A stretch of DNA of 64,000 bases from Varroa destructor (Eukaryota; Arthropoda; Arachnida; Mesostigmata; Varroidae). The translations under genes were made by a program, and so were the position numbers. Of this stretch, positions 50,584 to 64,000 are shown one piece after another. Below the pieces are notes generated by a model that was given only the letters and a program-made list of their open reading frames with translations, made no database searches and had not been told where the DNA came from. The stretch's first letter is position 1; each line of letters opens with the position of its first letter. The stretch covers positions 24,175,790 to 24,239,789 of the forward strand of contig NW_019211459.1 of NCBI RefSeq assembly GCF_002443255.2. The letters are read 5' to 3'.

Positions 50584-53500
50584 GTAATCACGATCATCAG
50601 TTAAAAGATTTATCATAGATTGCTGTCTGTACCAGACCATGTGTAACCGTGTTTGTTATACACGCCTGGATGCAGTCGAGTTAGCTTTGAAGAACGGTGC
50701 AAACCATGATTCGTTCTATGAAGAAAGAAAATGTATTTTTTGACCCTTTCGCATCAAATTATTGCCAGTCCCTATAGCTACTCTATATATCTATATATAC
50801 AAATATATAGGTGTGCGTGTATAAAGGCCCTAGAGGGTATATGTCGTGTTCTAATGCGCTCTCTTTCATCTGTTAGATATGATTAATTACCTGTTACAGG
50901 TTATGTAAAATGGAACCATCGTCGTTTCCATTCAATCATGTGAGCATGTGACTTTGTCAACGGTGATACCAAACATAAGGCTGTCGAATTACTGTCAGAA
51001 TTGGCGCATGTCCCAACAGAATCGGGCGCAGTTTTGAGAGGAATAATTCTTTCATCCGTGAATTTATACTAACGTTGCCGACCTGCGATACACGCGACCG
51101 ACAGTAGCAAATGTAAACCTTCTAAGCGACTGAACTTCACGAGCTGTTAGCCTTTATTTAATATATTTATGGATAGATGATCGCGCGATATGCGCTGGTG
51201 GGTTCTCAGCTTGTCGATCGTTCGTATCGCACTCTAACGAACCCAGGTGGGCGATGGATAGGAGCCCAACAATAGCACGAATGTACCGAACGGCTTTAAA
51301 GGGCTTTCGAATAGATCAATTTTAAGGACTAGTGATTGTCAAGCTGCTAGCGGGTTGTATAACGAAGCTATGTCATATCTTAATAATTCTTACTGGACTG
51401 CATCTAAGCTGACAACGGCTCCGAGTACTTTAAGATTTCCGGACGAACAATTCAAAACTTGAGCACTACAGGCTGCACTTGTTGAGAATATATCGGCAAC
51501 GGAAATACCCTCTGAAACTAGTTCCGATGATGTCACCCATGATATTTTTATCCCAATTGCATCAGCCGCATTTTAGGCTCGAACATATTGTAGTGGCTCT
51601 AGATTTGTCGAATTGGTCTTGTGAGCGCTATCTTTCATTCTGACTTTTAGTCGAGATACGTGTGTTAGCCCATTTGAGCTCCGCAACGAGTCGTACCCAG
51701 TTCAAAATGAACACATAAACCCAATACCATATCTCACGTAATGTCTGCTGTAATGATGCTGTACGCAACGTCACCTTCCTTCAGACACAAAATCCTCGTC
51801 ATTAAAAAAACCAGAAGACATTCCACTACATGGACTAGAGCGGCCGAACGCTTAGAAGGCCTGTTACGGATTACGGTTAAAAGACAGCATGTCCGTCACA
51901 TGTAATGCAACATAGAATAGACATGGACAAGGATCTGCCGTAGAGTGTTATAATTGTTCACGATTTTTGTCTCACGTCTCAGTGTGCCTTTGGCACTGTG
52001 ACACTGGCCCTTATCGTACCAACCGAATCATATACATACGTTTCTAGTTGCGTCACACAGCAGTGAACAGACGATGGGCGAACGAGATGATACATCAAAA
52101 TACTATTATTACCTGCGATTACTTTCGTAATATCTGCTATTTTGCACATTAATTTACTATCTAAGGCGCTTATGTTGTGAATTTTCTAAGAAATATAGTG
52201 TTCGCCTACCTATGAAATTAACCGAATCTAGAAGATGTATACATTTCTCCCTAAATCCTGTTAATTTCAAAATCAACAAAAAGTACTGACTTTTTTTTTT
52301 ATCTAAGCCTTCTATATATATCCTACCTGAGAAATTGAATTGGCGCTACTACTTCTATGAAAATCTTAGCATCTTACTATGCACTAGAAATTTGTCTGTG
52401 TAAATCCTCAACTAGCTGCTAACGGCGATAGGGTCCGTAAATGCGTAGTCGTCTGCAAGAGCCTGTAATGGCTTTGACGTTTCAAATAGACAAATCCTAT
52501 TTACCACTTGGCAGACACTATAAATAAGTACATACATATAATAAGTGGTGTTTACTGTAACCTTCCTGAGACCGCGAATGGGTTCAGGAAATTGGCGCTG
52601 GCGCAGTATCGATGATGGCATCGTGGCCATAATGCACCGCTAATTTGTGACAAATCTTTAGTCTGCCATACAAATAAGTGAGACACTTAGAAGCTTGCTA
52701 TAGTGTTGCCCTTGAATGAAACTTTGCTTGCTATAAGCATATTCATGACGAAAAACATAATTTCATGAAGATCTGGATAAAGCATCGTACACGACCTGCT
52801 TACCATTACGAGAATTGGTGCATCTGATCTAGACATCGGCGTACATCTCTGTTTGGCGCAGCGCCACCATGATACAGGTACATCATATCAGATACCATTT
52901 TATCGGTTTTACAGTTATGTTATGCGCCGGCATCTCGTTTGTCGGATCGAAGCGAACGTGATTGATTTTAGTCTGTGCTTCTTCGGTTCGCACTTCAGAC
53001 GAATTACAGAAAAACATACACGAACATATAAGGGAAAGACACATTTCTTAATGTACGTAATTTTCTTACGAAAACTGCTAGATGAGCAGAAGACGTTCGC
53101 ACATTTGGATACAGAGTTTAGAATTGAGGTTACTTTTTAAATTGTTATTTATTTGGTTTCTACTTGTTTGAGATTGGCTGTTGTGGGTCTGCGTATGCGA
53201 CTACAATGGCTGTAGCTGACTAATCAGGACTTCTGAGGCCCTTTAGCCTTGTCTACTGTATTTAAGGCCTACGGATGACTTCATAAGGGAATTGAATCTT
53301 CTTTTATTCGAATGTTTATTTATTCCTTCGAATCGTTCAAATCGGAAACTACAATCAACCCTTCTACTTAATAAACGCAAATTATTGTAATAATTCGCTT
53401 GTTCTATAGATGGCCCTATACCGGGGTAGTAGACGAAAAATCGAGATAAACTATCGTTAACGAATATAACACGGAGCCCTCTCTTTGTAGCAAGCAATTA

Positions 53501-54286
53501 TTGCCTCTAATAGTCGCTTAAGCCCGATTTAAATGCCTTGCAGAATTTTAGAATAAACACTGATGAAAAATAAGGACTATAAACGCTTCCCGTCAGGCAC
53601 GTAACAGAAGCCGGCTGTGGATCTTCCCATGAGATCAATGCATACTATAATTGGGTAGCCGATGAATGGATGGGGCTTGTAAAAAGGTCAAAGCACAGCG
53701 GGACACCGTCGGACTATGTCTCACTGAATAGTTACTTTGAGTCGCAGCTGCTGGAACTATTGACGAGGAGAATCGACCAACGCGCACGGAAAACAGAAGA
53801 ATAGTATGTAAACGGAGGACGCTGTATTGTTCCACGAAGAACGAACGAGAGATCGCCAGTTTTCAGTAGAACTCGATGACAATGATATCAGCTGACCTAT
53901 TATACTCTAATAATGTTTAATGAAGAAGCATTGCTGGGAGGTTCATTTGGATGGTAATAGAAAAATCATATCTACACTTCCCTGAACATTGTTTAACCGT
54001 CAACAGGGCAGTGAAGCTCTGTATCCACAGGAATAAGCAGAACTTATAAACAAAAGCACATTCAATTTTATCATCATCATAGCGGGAGAGATACAATGAT
54101 CTAAATGTTTTCATTCCTATCAGCGTCCATTCGACGCCCACCATTTCCTTTATTTGCCTGTATGTGTTTTCAAAGAGCCATAAACCCACACACGATAGGC
54201 GAGCATCTTCGAAAATTTTGCTTGCGTTCGCAATATTATAACAAACCCTCCAAAGGGCTGAAAAGCGTATGGATGTTTTCATTTTA

Positions 54287-54693
54287 CTAAATTTCACCAT
54301 ACGACGTGGCCTCACATAGCAAACTACGCTTGCATTTTAATCGATAAGTATATACTATAGCCCTATTGTCGTACTGACAAAAAAATTAAGCTTCAATAAT
54401 TTAAGTAGTAGATAAGAAAAATAAGCCTCAAGCTTCATTGGTTTAGGGTAGAGCTGCCTAAATATGCATATGAATGCTGGTACGCGCATACGAACGAACC
54501 AACGTGAAACTCGCGCAATGAATCTCGATTGGAGTAAATGGCCCATACTTGAGCTGTGTCGCCAACCGGAGGGTCCTGATGAGGTTTAGCCGTTAGTACT
54601 ACGTCAGGATACATTAATCGTCTACGGATCTGATCGTCTAAGAAATGAACAAATAGGTACTGATCGGGACGTGGCAACGGATTGATGCAATGT
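54287..54693 (-). CDS. Candidate exons of an unidentified gene
   Basis: Exon a is about 54693-54549 (open further upstream to 54740), reading HCINPLPRPDQYLFVHFL, DDQIRRRLMYPDVVLTAKP and HQDPPVGDTAQ before donor CAA|GTATGG. Exon b is 54373-54287, after the very strong acceptor AATTTTTTTGTCAG. Phase 0 is the only open frame there, and it matches the donor. Exon b ends at a TAG or at an internal donor ATG|GTGAAA. The frame of exon a also stays open past the donor to a stop at 54435. A 132-codon frame (54315-53917) overlaps exon b in another phase. The family is not recognised. Confidence 0.35.
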
Positions 54694-57320
54694 CTTGCAA
54701 AGATCAGTGTACCATCATAATTTACGGGTAATCACAGGCTTCTTTCCGATGCAGTAATTAAGCTAATTTGGTTCAGATATAAAGCTACTGGGGGCTTACA
54801 CAAGCCCCAACTTTGTTGCCTTCAACGCGGATCTTTGTTTCGAGAAGGTCTCCTTAGTTGAACGTACCCTTTTTACGCAGAAGTGGGTAAGCTATCAGAC
54901 CCGTCCTGGAAAACAACATTCAACAAAATTGATAAAACTAGATTTGATTTTTTGTTTATTCGTCGAAGTTTATATGTACGTTAATCTTATGTAGCTCAAC
55001 GTTACTAATAGGATTCGAGTTAAGTGCTCTAGTGAATGGTATTATTTAGACACAACAACGTAAGTGTTATCTCTAATCCTCGCTATTTTCAACAGCCACA
55101 GAATACGATAGCCACAGTTCATGATGCACAAAAGTATGTACAGTTTAAAATTAGAATAATCTACAACTAGAGTTCAGTTTTTATACTAACGATCACGAAG
55201 TTCAAGTTATTCACGTTTTTACAAGTTCCTCTTATAACGGGGCAAAAAAATTATTTTCAATAGGTGAGCCAAGAAATAGTAAACCAACAACTGTGCTTAT
55301 TACCAACAAGCACTTCGAGAGTTGTTCCGGAATAGACCTATAACATAGATCGAAGTCGAAACAGCATATTTAGAATCTTTTAGCCCATAATGTCTATAAA
55401 TATACCTTCTAAGTGTGATACTTCAATATGCCAAATTTCCAGTGAGCCAGTGCAATAAAGATGGTTTTTTGCATAACAAAAACAGGATCCTCACTTCGGG
55501 CTGTCCAGCTTTCCATCTCATTAGGTCCTATCCGTACTCTATGAACGAAAACATGTGAGCTGTATTGATGTTAGTCATTTCTCTTCATATTTATTTCTCT
55601 CTTCTACTTAATATACGTAACTATGCCTTCGATCGCACATCTGCCCGTATATATGCGTAATATATAAATGCTAAGGTACGTAAGAGGCATCATCAACTAA
55701 CAGCGTCTGGCCCGTTCGCTGCTTATGGCCATTCGGTTTCTGATCTTTACAATGCTGTTTACCACATGGTTCATGCATGTGGATATTTCCTGCTTTTTGC
55801 ACATTGGTTAGTCGTAAAGAGTATATTGTAAATGGTAATCAGTTCTCTTCGACCTGTTTTTTACGACCAGATTTATACGACGAAGCATGCTTGAATATTC
55901 AAGTGATAGATACTGCTGTGATGCTTACCAGTTTGTCTTCGTAGAAGGCATGAAGACCATCAAATGATGTTGAATCCGCATTTTCATTTCGTTAGAAACA
56001 CCTTAAACATTGTCCTGAGCCCTGATCCACCTCTGATACTAGGCGTCGCTAAGATTGACAAATGCTAACATCGCCTTTGCGACAGTGAAACAAAGGCTAG
56101 AATCTAAGCGAATTTGAACACAATATATCTGACCACTTCATTTTTCCCGTTCTGTCTCTTCAATATGTAAGCTGCATTGCAAACATGTATTCTCTTCAAA
56201 TAAAAAACAATTAAGTTGTTTCCTAATTGTTATACAGTTACGTAATATACCGTGTTTGGAGCTAGCCGCAGAATTATGTATTATTTTCGTTCCTTGAAGT
56301 TCGTTTTTAGAATCGTGCGTGACAAAATTAGCTGAATACGGCGCTCGTGTCGCATACGTAAAGCGCTAGATATTAAACGCGATGCATCAGACTCTTTCAA
56401 ACAAATGGGGAATAGAAATAAAAATGTAGAGGTGCGCATTCTAATCATTACAGTCAGCGAGCTTTCACGTGGATCACTTTTTCCCACTGTTTATCTGTGT
56501 GTCTGTCCCGTTGTTTCTCCTGCAACGATATAATAAAGATGCAAAATAAATGTCAAGCTTGCTGCCTGTCAGTAACAATGCTTGCCAATATCGATTAATA
56601 ACAGATCAAAACAGAGCCATTGGATGCAAGTTTCCGCTACAGTCGTGGCTTCACTGCGCGGTCCGGTTATATCTATTCTGTATGATCATTTGTATTCATT
56701 GTTTTTTATTTCGTGTTTTCTAGCTTTCGAATGTTACAGGGCATGTCATGAGGGCAGCGCCGTTTACAGGGCTCACCAAGCTTTCTCTTCAAAATGAATG
56801 ACGTCACGGTGACATGAGAACGAAGACAAGGCAGGAACTCGTCCCCGATCTGATACCACGCAGTAATTCATATCTAGGTATAACGTATAGTATATTCACA
56901 GGCGACGTAGTGATATCATAACATGCGACTTTTTAAGCGTTATCGAACGTTCTATATAAGTTGTAACTTGGATTATAATTGAAGTCATCCCGTATATAAT
57001 GTTTACTGTAGCCGTACAGGTATTTGTCAATAGTAAACCGAGTATTCTTAAAGCTGCCTTCAGTCGAAAGGTAAAATGTGACTTAATTCGAGTGCTCTTA
57101 TCTTACGTTTAAATACATTTGTATGTATAAACACACACACGCACATTCTCAGACTGTTTTTCGATCTTGTGCGAAGGATAGTAACGGCGTATCTTATTTT
57201 GCTTGCAGTCTGTTTATAGAGATTTGTCTTACACAATATTACCAACCACAGATCATAATGCCTCAACAATTTTCTGTAATTGGCGCTAGAAGCTCACAGC
57301 TCTTATGCACCTGCCAACAC

Positions 57321-58155
57321 TCATCGAAGTTGCCCGTAGGAATGGCTTAACCCATTGCTTAGATCCTGTTGAATAGTTGTTATATTGTACCTAAGCGAAT
57401 TCGACGAAGCTGGATCTCGCTGCATTTTACGGGAGCTCGCGGTTGTTACCCTCGAATCGGCGTCCCGCTCCGAGAAACCTTGAGAAGCTACCGTACGCAA
57501 GACGCCACGAACGGGTCCTCGTCGATTGCGCCGAAGATGAAATACTCCATAGATGAGCGGGTTAATCAACGCCGTTGAACTGCCTAGAATATGATAAAGG
57601 ACTGCAATTTAGCGGGTTAAGCCTCTACGGCTTAATGAGATGTCACCCCTAGCAGGTACGAAGAGCACTGCATTTTGCAAACACTCAAGGAAGGTTTATT
57701 ATTATCATTACTACTATTATTATGACGGACGCGTGCAGAACGATTTGTACCGTTGCATCGATTACTTCGAAAACTACAAGTTACACCTACATACCGGTGA
57801 GATGAAATGGTGGATCAGTGTTCTCAAGGGTGCCTTGAGAGATTACTGTCTGACATCGCATACGCTCAGGGTCTGGCGTTAGCTAACGTGCCGGCTACCA
57901 ACCTAGCACTAATGAAGGGACCGCAATTAAACCTGGCTATAGATCTTGCAGCTTGTACAACGTGTTCCAATACCATAGTTCGACAGCAGTAAACGAAATG
58001 ATCATAACTAGGCAGATGACGACAACGAAAAACGCATAAAAATATAATGATTTTACACGGCATCGTTTTGCATGGGCCCGGCAACATTTGAATCGCGGCC
58101 ATTTTTTTTCCAATCCTCCAGCGCTACTGCTTACTCCATTCGGGCACGGAACTGT
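57321..58155 (-). CDS. Class A GPCR, 3' part with TM6, TM7 and C-terminal tail
   Basis: Exon a is 58155 to about 57959, after acceptor TTATATTTAG. It encodes a basic intracellular loop (EKKWPRFKCCRAHAKRCR), then a hydrophobic TM6-like run (YAFFVVVICLVMIISFT) ending ELWYW. Exon b is 57601-57321 (stop), after acceptor AATTGCAG. It encodes TM7 with the class A NPxxY motif (SSTALINPLIYGVFHLRR), then a Ser/Thr-rich tail with basic patches. The WYW after TM6 and NPLIYGVFHL resemble the corazonin/AKH/GnRH receptor group; that subfamily call is an inference. The TM6 CWxP motif is not evident. The best donor of exon a (GTACAA, phase 2) does not match exon b (phase 1), so a small exon for extracellular loop 3 is probably missing. 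TM1-TM5 were not found in the window. Confidence 0.55.
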
Positions 58156-61100
58156 CTAAATATAATTATAGAGATCCTGTGATATTTCTTCTTGATATTT
58201 ACTGTGATAGTTATAGAAACATATGGTTTTGTCATACAATTTATTATATTCTCTTCAATGTATTGACTTTCCTGTTAAAGCCGAACGCGTTGAATGTATA
58301 CGTATTTGTTCCATGATATCTGCTGAATTTTGCTAATAGGCGATATGGCAATGGGCAAGTATTCTTTTTTTTCATGATCCGCAGTGCGTTAGTTTGGCTG
58401 CCACGCTATTACTATGCCACACTTTATTTCAATTCTGTTTTCAGAGCGAATTGAAGTTGAGAAAGTTCAATTAGGCCAGCGATAGTAGATACTGTGTCAG
58501 AAAAAATAACAGCCAACGGTTTATTGCGAACTTCTTGGTAAGTTAAGATTTCATAGTTGAATGAAGTCTGTGCAGGTACAACAGGGTTGCAATACAGCCG
58601 GCTGTTATTTTTGCCTCACTCCCTTAAATATACGTACTCGAGCCTCGTAAAGGTTACGACTACTGAACTGATAAGTAGTTTTGCCGTGGACGAATTTTCA
58701 GACCAATGAGAGATTTGGTTCATCTTAAAGTAGGGCATTCTCTCTTGCTGCAATGCCCGTTTCGCCTAATTTTCGACCCCCACCCAGCAACGAGGGCTCT
58801 AGGTCCGTTATTACATCGTATAGTACCATCAAATCGAGCTGATAACGTCTTTCCCCGTGACCGTTTCGACATCTTATAATTCTTCTTTTCAAAACTTTAT
58901 TGCCATTGTTTCGTCATGCTGCTATTGAACAACCGTCGTACAACAGCAGTACAGTACAATTGTTTCATCGTTGCCAGCGTTACACTGATATACCTGTTAG
59001 TTTTTTTTATTTGTTCTTAATCAAAATAGGATGGGCATTTCATCTTCCGCTGTTTCTCACCGCAATCCATCACCAATCGTGTCACCGCCGTCATAATAAT
59101 CTGAGATCCTATAATTTCCGCTCGTGTTTGAAGGCGCTGTTTACTAAAATTTCAGTTTTTAAAGGCAGTATATACAGACAATGTTCTGACCACCGCTGAG
59201 CAGCGGAAAGATCTCGTACAGCCGAGTTTCCACCATGAACTACTGACTGTATATTCTCGTTTCCATTTATTTTATCCATCGACCCGGATAGGGCCAGTAT
59301 ATTTATTTCGACACGGTGCGGACCGCGCCTTACTCTGTTGTTATGCTGTTTCTAATGTGCACAACTTGGTTTTCTACTTAAGATTACCATCTATCGTGGA
59401 TAGATGAATAACGGCTATGCCGCGTTCGTCTCGAAATTCACTTGAGCCTATGTCACGCCTTGTGTCGTCTGCTCTATTCTGGCTCGCTTTCAAGCTCTGG
59501 CGCCGTTCGAAATTCGAGTCCGTATGTTTTCGTCGCTTTTTCTCGTAATGTCTTGATGCTTATTGCATGAAATCCTTTCTCTTAGTGAAAGACCGCTTCT
59601 ATAAAAAGACTGTATCCCGGATAGATTTTTCGATATTTTTTCAAATCTAACGTCGAACATGGTCTCGAAATCAGATACATGCCATGTTTTCTAGCGTTTA
59701 CATACAAAAATTATATTGCTTTTAGTAGCGTATGTGTTTCACCACGTGTCGCTCGCGTAATTTCGTTCTCTCTGCTGGCTACATGGAACGTCATTTAGCT
59801 TTTGTTCGTTTTCAACCATATGTCATTGTTCTTTGTCGACAGTTGCCTGTCAGCTGAGCAGTTTCTGCCTGATCACGCGACCTTCTTTTTTGGCATTTTT
59901 GGCCAGCTTCGATTGTTCTGTTTTTTTTTTCTATACGTTTGCTTGCTTTATTCCTTAGTCCTGTCATTTAGTCCGCGCTGTTTTATACAATTTCAATTCT
60001 CAGTATCAGCTCGTCGTTCTATGTACACCCATAGGTGTACGTGCATATGTTTCTCTGGACAGCAAACGACAAAAACGTTTGCCTTATTCAGACCTGCACG
60101 GTGGGTTTACATGAGCTATTACGGCTAACATAAGTTATGTTGGTTCATTGTGGGTTAATTGATTTTGGTTGTAATACGGTATAAGCTCTGCGTGTATCGT
60201 ATTAGAGGCACGTACGACCTGGGCAGGTATGTCCAATGTATCTAAATATAAGGGCTAATTATCTAATTTAAAGTAATAGCAATTAAATTGACAATAAATT
60301 AAAACTAGCTTTTGATCGCCATTCAAGTCCTCTGCTGCACCCGTCGCATTAATGATTTTTTCAGCCTGTCAATGTTGTAGAGCAGAGCTGTAAATATTCA
60401 TCGTCAACATGTCACGTGCCTTTACAAACAGCTCTTTCAGATGATTCTCCATGTACTTTAATGATTTTCATCGGTTTTTTCAAATGATACAGGAGCTACA
60501 CGGCTAGACCAGATGAAAATTCGTTAGATAATCAATACCTATGCTTGTTCGTCAACTTAGCTGCAGGCCTTCGTCCGCAACAGGCGACAGAAGAGCACCT
60601 TTTGTATCCGCTTGGAAGATATCGCTCCTAAAACTAAATGGTACTCTTTCCGCATCCGATAGCGTTCGCTTGTGAGGCATCGCAATTCAGAGTTGGAATT
60701 TTTATTGCTATTGCTGTTATGACGGTAATTATTTAAGCTGTTAACGGCTATTGTTTTTATAAGCGTTCTGCACCATTTAGGAGTACTTTCTGTTTGTGCT
60801 AACGAGGCAGAGACATTGGCGAAAATTTCAAACTGTATCTTCAGTGGTATGAATAGGCAACGGCACATGAGCCGATACGGTGAAAATATGCATTAATACG
60901 TTTAATAACTTGTTTATCGCAAACTATATCCCGTGTGTTAAATTCTATACTGGCAGTTAAATTTTACTAAGACACATGCGTTACTCTAAGGATATCAAAT
61001 GCAGTCACTGCCGTAAATCATACGGTAAATCGAAGACTCACAGTGTTTTTGGGACGAATCGGCATACAAAGACACACGGGTCACTGATAAACAGATGCGT

Positions 61101-62865
61101 AGGTTGTAGGAGTGGATTGAGCCGCCGCGGGGCGAAAACAGTGACAAAAAGTTTAAAGCACGATGCGACTAAAGAATTCCAGACAAGTGCCTGTTCCCGC
61201 AAACTTTGTTTGAAGTAATACAAGGATTAATTCTGACCTAAAGGTGAAGAATATGGTATCCGAGGCTTAATAGATGAGGTTCTCACAGTACGAGACAAAA
61301 TCTTAAATTTCCGAAAAAAGTATTCGTTTAATAGAATTTCAGGACCAAGATTCTTCTCTATTCGGCAACAGCTGAGCTTCGGTGTCAAGACTACTTCAGA
61401 CTAAGGGCTTTTCTGTTTAAGGTGGCTTCTCATAAGCCCCTCACGCACCTTTGAACCCCTGTTAACATTGAATTAGGCACATGCAATGAAACATATGCGG
61501 TCAGCCACGCTGCTATACACCACATCGTAAAGGTTTGCGAAGGTTTGTCTGAACAGTTCTCAATAAGATTAAAGCTCCGCCATTTTACTCCAGTTAACCC
61601 ATACGTTACGCCCTTATTAGTTACCAGTTAATTTTCTATGGGCTTGAAAATGACCGTTTGAAATAAATAGGCAATATCCATCTCGTCTTTTTGTTCTTAC
61701 AAGTTATGTTAGATGAGTTTTCAAGGGGCCATTCAATCAGTTTCCGCTGAAATAATAACTATTGAGTTTTTCTGCGTAGACACCTTCTGACGTTTGTTGG
61801 TTTGTATGGTCGTGGGTGTGGACTTCGCAGGAACAACTTCAACCCCAGAATCGTTGCTCGTTTCTGTTCTTTAACAATCACCTGAATGTCATTTCCAGGA
61901 GTGCCATTCCTCTTCTAGATCCTGCATCGCCGTGATAGACGCCATGATCCTGTTACTCTTAAAGCCGCTATCACCACTGCCGCCGCCATCAAAATCGGAT
62001 CACTGGAACTATCGGACTGAATAATTTCATCTTTTCAAAACAGATGAATCAAGAACGAGCGGGCAATTTTTAAATCTAAACCGCTGAATACGTTGACCTG
62101 GTTAAATTTTCTTGTGCGATTTAAGGAACATCAGAAATAAAAACTTAGTTAAAAATACTCGGTTGCTCCTATTACGGCCAGGATACGTCGCAAAGAAAAC
62201 AACACTTAGGAGGCAGGAACCAGATTAAATCGAAGGAATGAATGATTTCAATAGAGTATCGGTGTAAAGTACTTTTAGCAGCATACGTTACGTTGCCTTA
62301 ATCTTAGAACAAGCATGACAAAACGAAAGGATTTTTGCTTTTTTTTTTTTTGTAAAGTCTCATTAAAGTACAGATTTAGGTAACTAATAGAGCACCACAG
62401 CTCAGCTGGAGGATTACTTTTGTTATGAGCATAATGCATATAATTTACGGTCTAAAGCTAGCGTTTGCATGCACGCGAGCTGAATACACGAATAAAATAA
62501 TGTAATAATATTATCTGGCAGTATAGCCGGCAAATCAACAAAAATGTCGTATTTGTGAAGACATTTCGTTAAAAAAGTGTTCTTCCAATTTATTGATTGG
62601 TTCGCAAATTTTTGTTCATACAGTTGGGCGCTGGACGTGTCCATACCCGAAAAGGACTTCATTAAAGAACCTGGCAGAAGTATTCGGCCTCTTGAATATT
62701 TCGACTCTAGTCATAATCCAAGTAAAAATCTTCCTCTACTAGGATAAATCGATGCTCACTAGCCATACAGATCATCTGCTAAATTTCGAGGCGCACAATT
62801 CAGTACAAACCCAGCGGTCGTTAGCCTTAATTAACCAGCATGTTGTGCGAAAAAAACCTTTACAT
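58156..62865. other. No supported gene; expected 5' part of the GPCR not found
   Basis: I looked on the minus strand, in part by direct translation and elsewhere from the longer open frames, for TM1-TM5 exons (DRY-like motif, paired hydrophobic segments) and found none. A short inverted repeat (AAAAATAACAGCC near 58502 and its complement near 58600) is present. The plus-strand frame at 60976-61218 has a few C-x2-C pairs (KCSHCRKSYGKSK) but nothing that makes it a known zinc finger. Confidence 0.4.
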
Positions 62866-63130
62866 TCAACGGTGCGAGCCAGTGGATGGGTGCAGAAGCA
62901 ACACGAAACTGCTCGCCCACATTTCTTTCATATGCTCATTCGTCATACAAACTGCTAAATTATACCTATTAAGATCAAACTTTTCTATTTCAAGATTAGA
63001 GCGATTTTCCTTACGACCAGAGTATCTGTAAGAATAAGCGAGAACTCGGGAAAATGAAACATACCTCACAAACAGTTTAACTAACGCAGTTAAGACATGT
63101 GTAATCAACCAAATCGGTAAAAGCCAGTTT
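62866..63130 (-). CDS. Candidate terminal exon with a hydrophobic segment, unidentified
   Basis: After acceptor AATGTTTATATAG a frame is open for 87 codons to a stop. It begins with a hydrophobic stretch (NWLLPIWLITHVLTALVK), then a basic, charged region (YSGRKENRSNLEIEKFDL) and ends near SFVLLLHPSTGSHR. A multiple-of-three block within it carries splice-like ends (GTATGT and TTCTTACAG, 39 bases) and could be a very short intron or simply coding. The upstream exon was not traced. Plus-strand frames overlap. Confidence 0.28.
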
Positions 63131-64000
63131 CTATATAAACATTATAAAACAATTTAAAAATGATCTGGCGTTGCGTAATCGGTATATCTTTGACTTGAAG
63201 GCCCGCCATGTATCGAGTTAGCAAACGTATTTTATGAAGACGCATCCTAAATAAAAGCTCAGTTGCTAAATAATTCGATCAATGAATGAAAAAGTCGGAT
63301 TTGTGGGTTGTTTCATTAAATGTATCATTCATTGAACTAGTCATCAATACCTACGATCTAGTTGGGGGTCGATCCTATTTCCCAGTTGGCCTAAAACCCT
63401 GCGTACACTGACATAAGTTGCGCGTTTCACTGACGAATGCGAAAAATCGCAAGACTCCAAGCATAGAAGCGGAGACATTGTCGTGCCCAACCCCAGTGCA
63501 AATCGCGGCTAAGAACGTAATTCTTCTATGACGTAAAATAGCTAATCCTACTGCCAGGCGGTAACCAATTCGTAAAGTTAATCGCTGATAGATTGAATGT
63601 CTTCAGGCCGGTGGCGAAAAAATTACATTATCTTCGATCGTTGCGTCTAATTCTCTTCAAAGAAAGCCGTAACAAGATCAGTCCTTACCCAGTGTAACGT
63701 TCTCTTTAAGCTCTTGCAATCCCCGCGAGTCCTAGCTAGTCCTATATTCGCGAATACAATACTTGGCTTTGCAAGTTTTAGTTATTGCCGAATTAACAGA
63801 AACGAGAAACGTGATGGTACATAATAATAAGAGCTATTTTGAGTGAGTACTGAACGTACAGATTCCTGCTTTTTTTTTTATGCAGATTCATCAATCGACG
63901 CTTAATAATAGCAAACGTTCCTTTAGATAACACGTTAGCCTTTAAGGGAATCGCCGAAGAAATACAGTTGATCCACAGTTGTAATCATCAAGAGTAAACA

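Noticed and set aside
59802..60128. 108-codon plus-strand frame with many Phe and Leu
   Set aside because: It is the translation of T-rich DNA (poly-T runs read as Phe), not a membrane protein.
1..64000. CRISPR arrays, rRNA, tRNA and bacterial operon structure
   Set aside because: No regularly spaced repeats, no rRNA-like conserved stretches and no tRNA cloverleaf were recognised by eye. tRNA genes would need a covariance-model scan to exclude fully.

Overview
The window is eukaryotic nuclear DNA and almost certainly comes from an arthropod. It is AT-rich, with many short A/T runs and (TA)n tracts, intron-split coding exons separated by non-coding DNA, and one 100-base assembly gap. The clearest gene is an arthropod-type troponin I on the minus strand. 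Its diverged sequence, together with a diverged NatC-like acetyltransferase, fits a fast-evolving lineage. A mite or other chelicerate is my guess, but nothing in the window proves it.

Layout, left to right. From 1.9 to 3.2 kb there is a two-exon minus-strand gene for a small protein that starts with a textbook N-myristoylation/palmitoylation sequence; the family is not recognised. The gap lies at 6.1-6.2 kb. From 6.5 to 11.1 kb lies the complete six-exon troponin I gene, with phase-consistent junctions and a nine-base first coding exon; a long hairpin sits in its first intron. From 11.1 to 25.7 kb no gene can be supported. At 25.7-26.4 kb there is an intronless GNAT acetyltransferase resembling NAA30.

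From 32 to 63 kb the window holds several partial gene models. They were found by joining open frames at good splice signals in matching phase: a possible secreted cysteine-containing protein (32.2-33.4 kb, minus), a two-exon 3' end (39.1-40.0 kb, minus), a plus-strand pair (48.7-49.1 kb), a minus-strand pair (54.3-54.7 kb), a GPCR 3' end with TM6 and TM7 (57.3-58.2 kb, minus) and a hydrophobic terminal exon (62.9-63.1 kb, minus). Apart from the GPCR these are unidentified, and their confidence is deliberately low because splice-like signals are common in AT-rich DNA.

Non-genic structure includes a perfect 21-bp hairpin (46.3 kb), a 22-bp palindrome (41.3 kb), a 31-bp direct repeat (22.8 and 23.7 kb), a diverged duplicated segment (34.7 and 35.9 kb) and several microsatellites. 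No rRNA, tRNA, CRISPR array or intact transposon was recognised. The identified genes are unrelated in function (muscle regulation, N-terminal acetylation, probable peptide-hormone reception), as expected of an ordinary animal chromosome.
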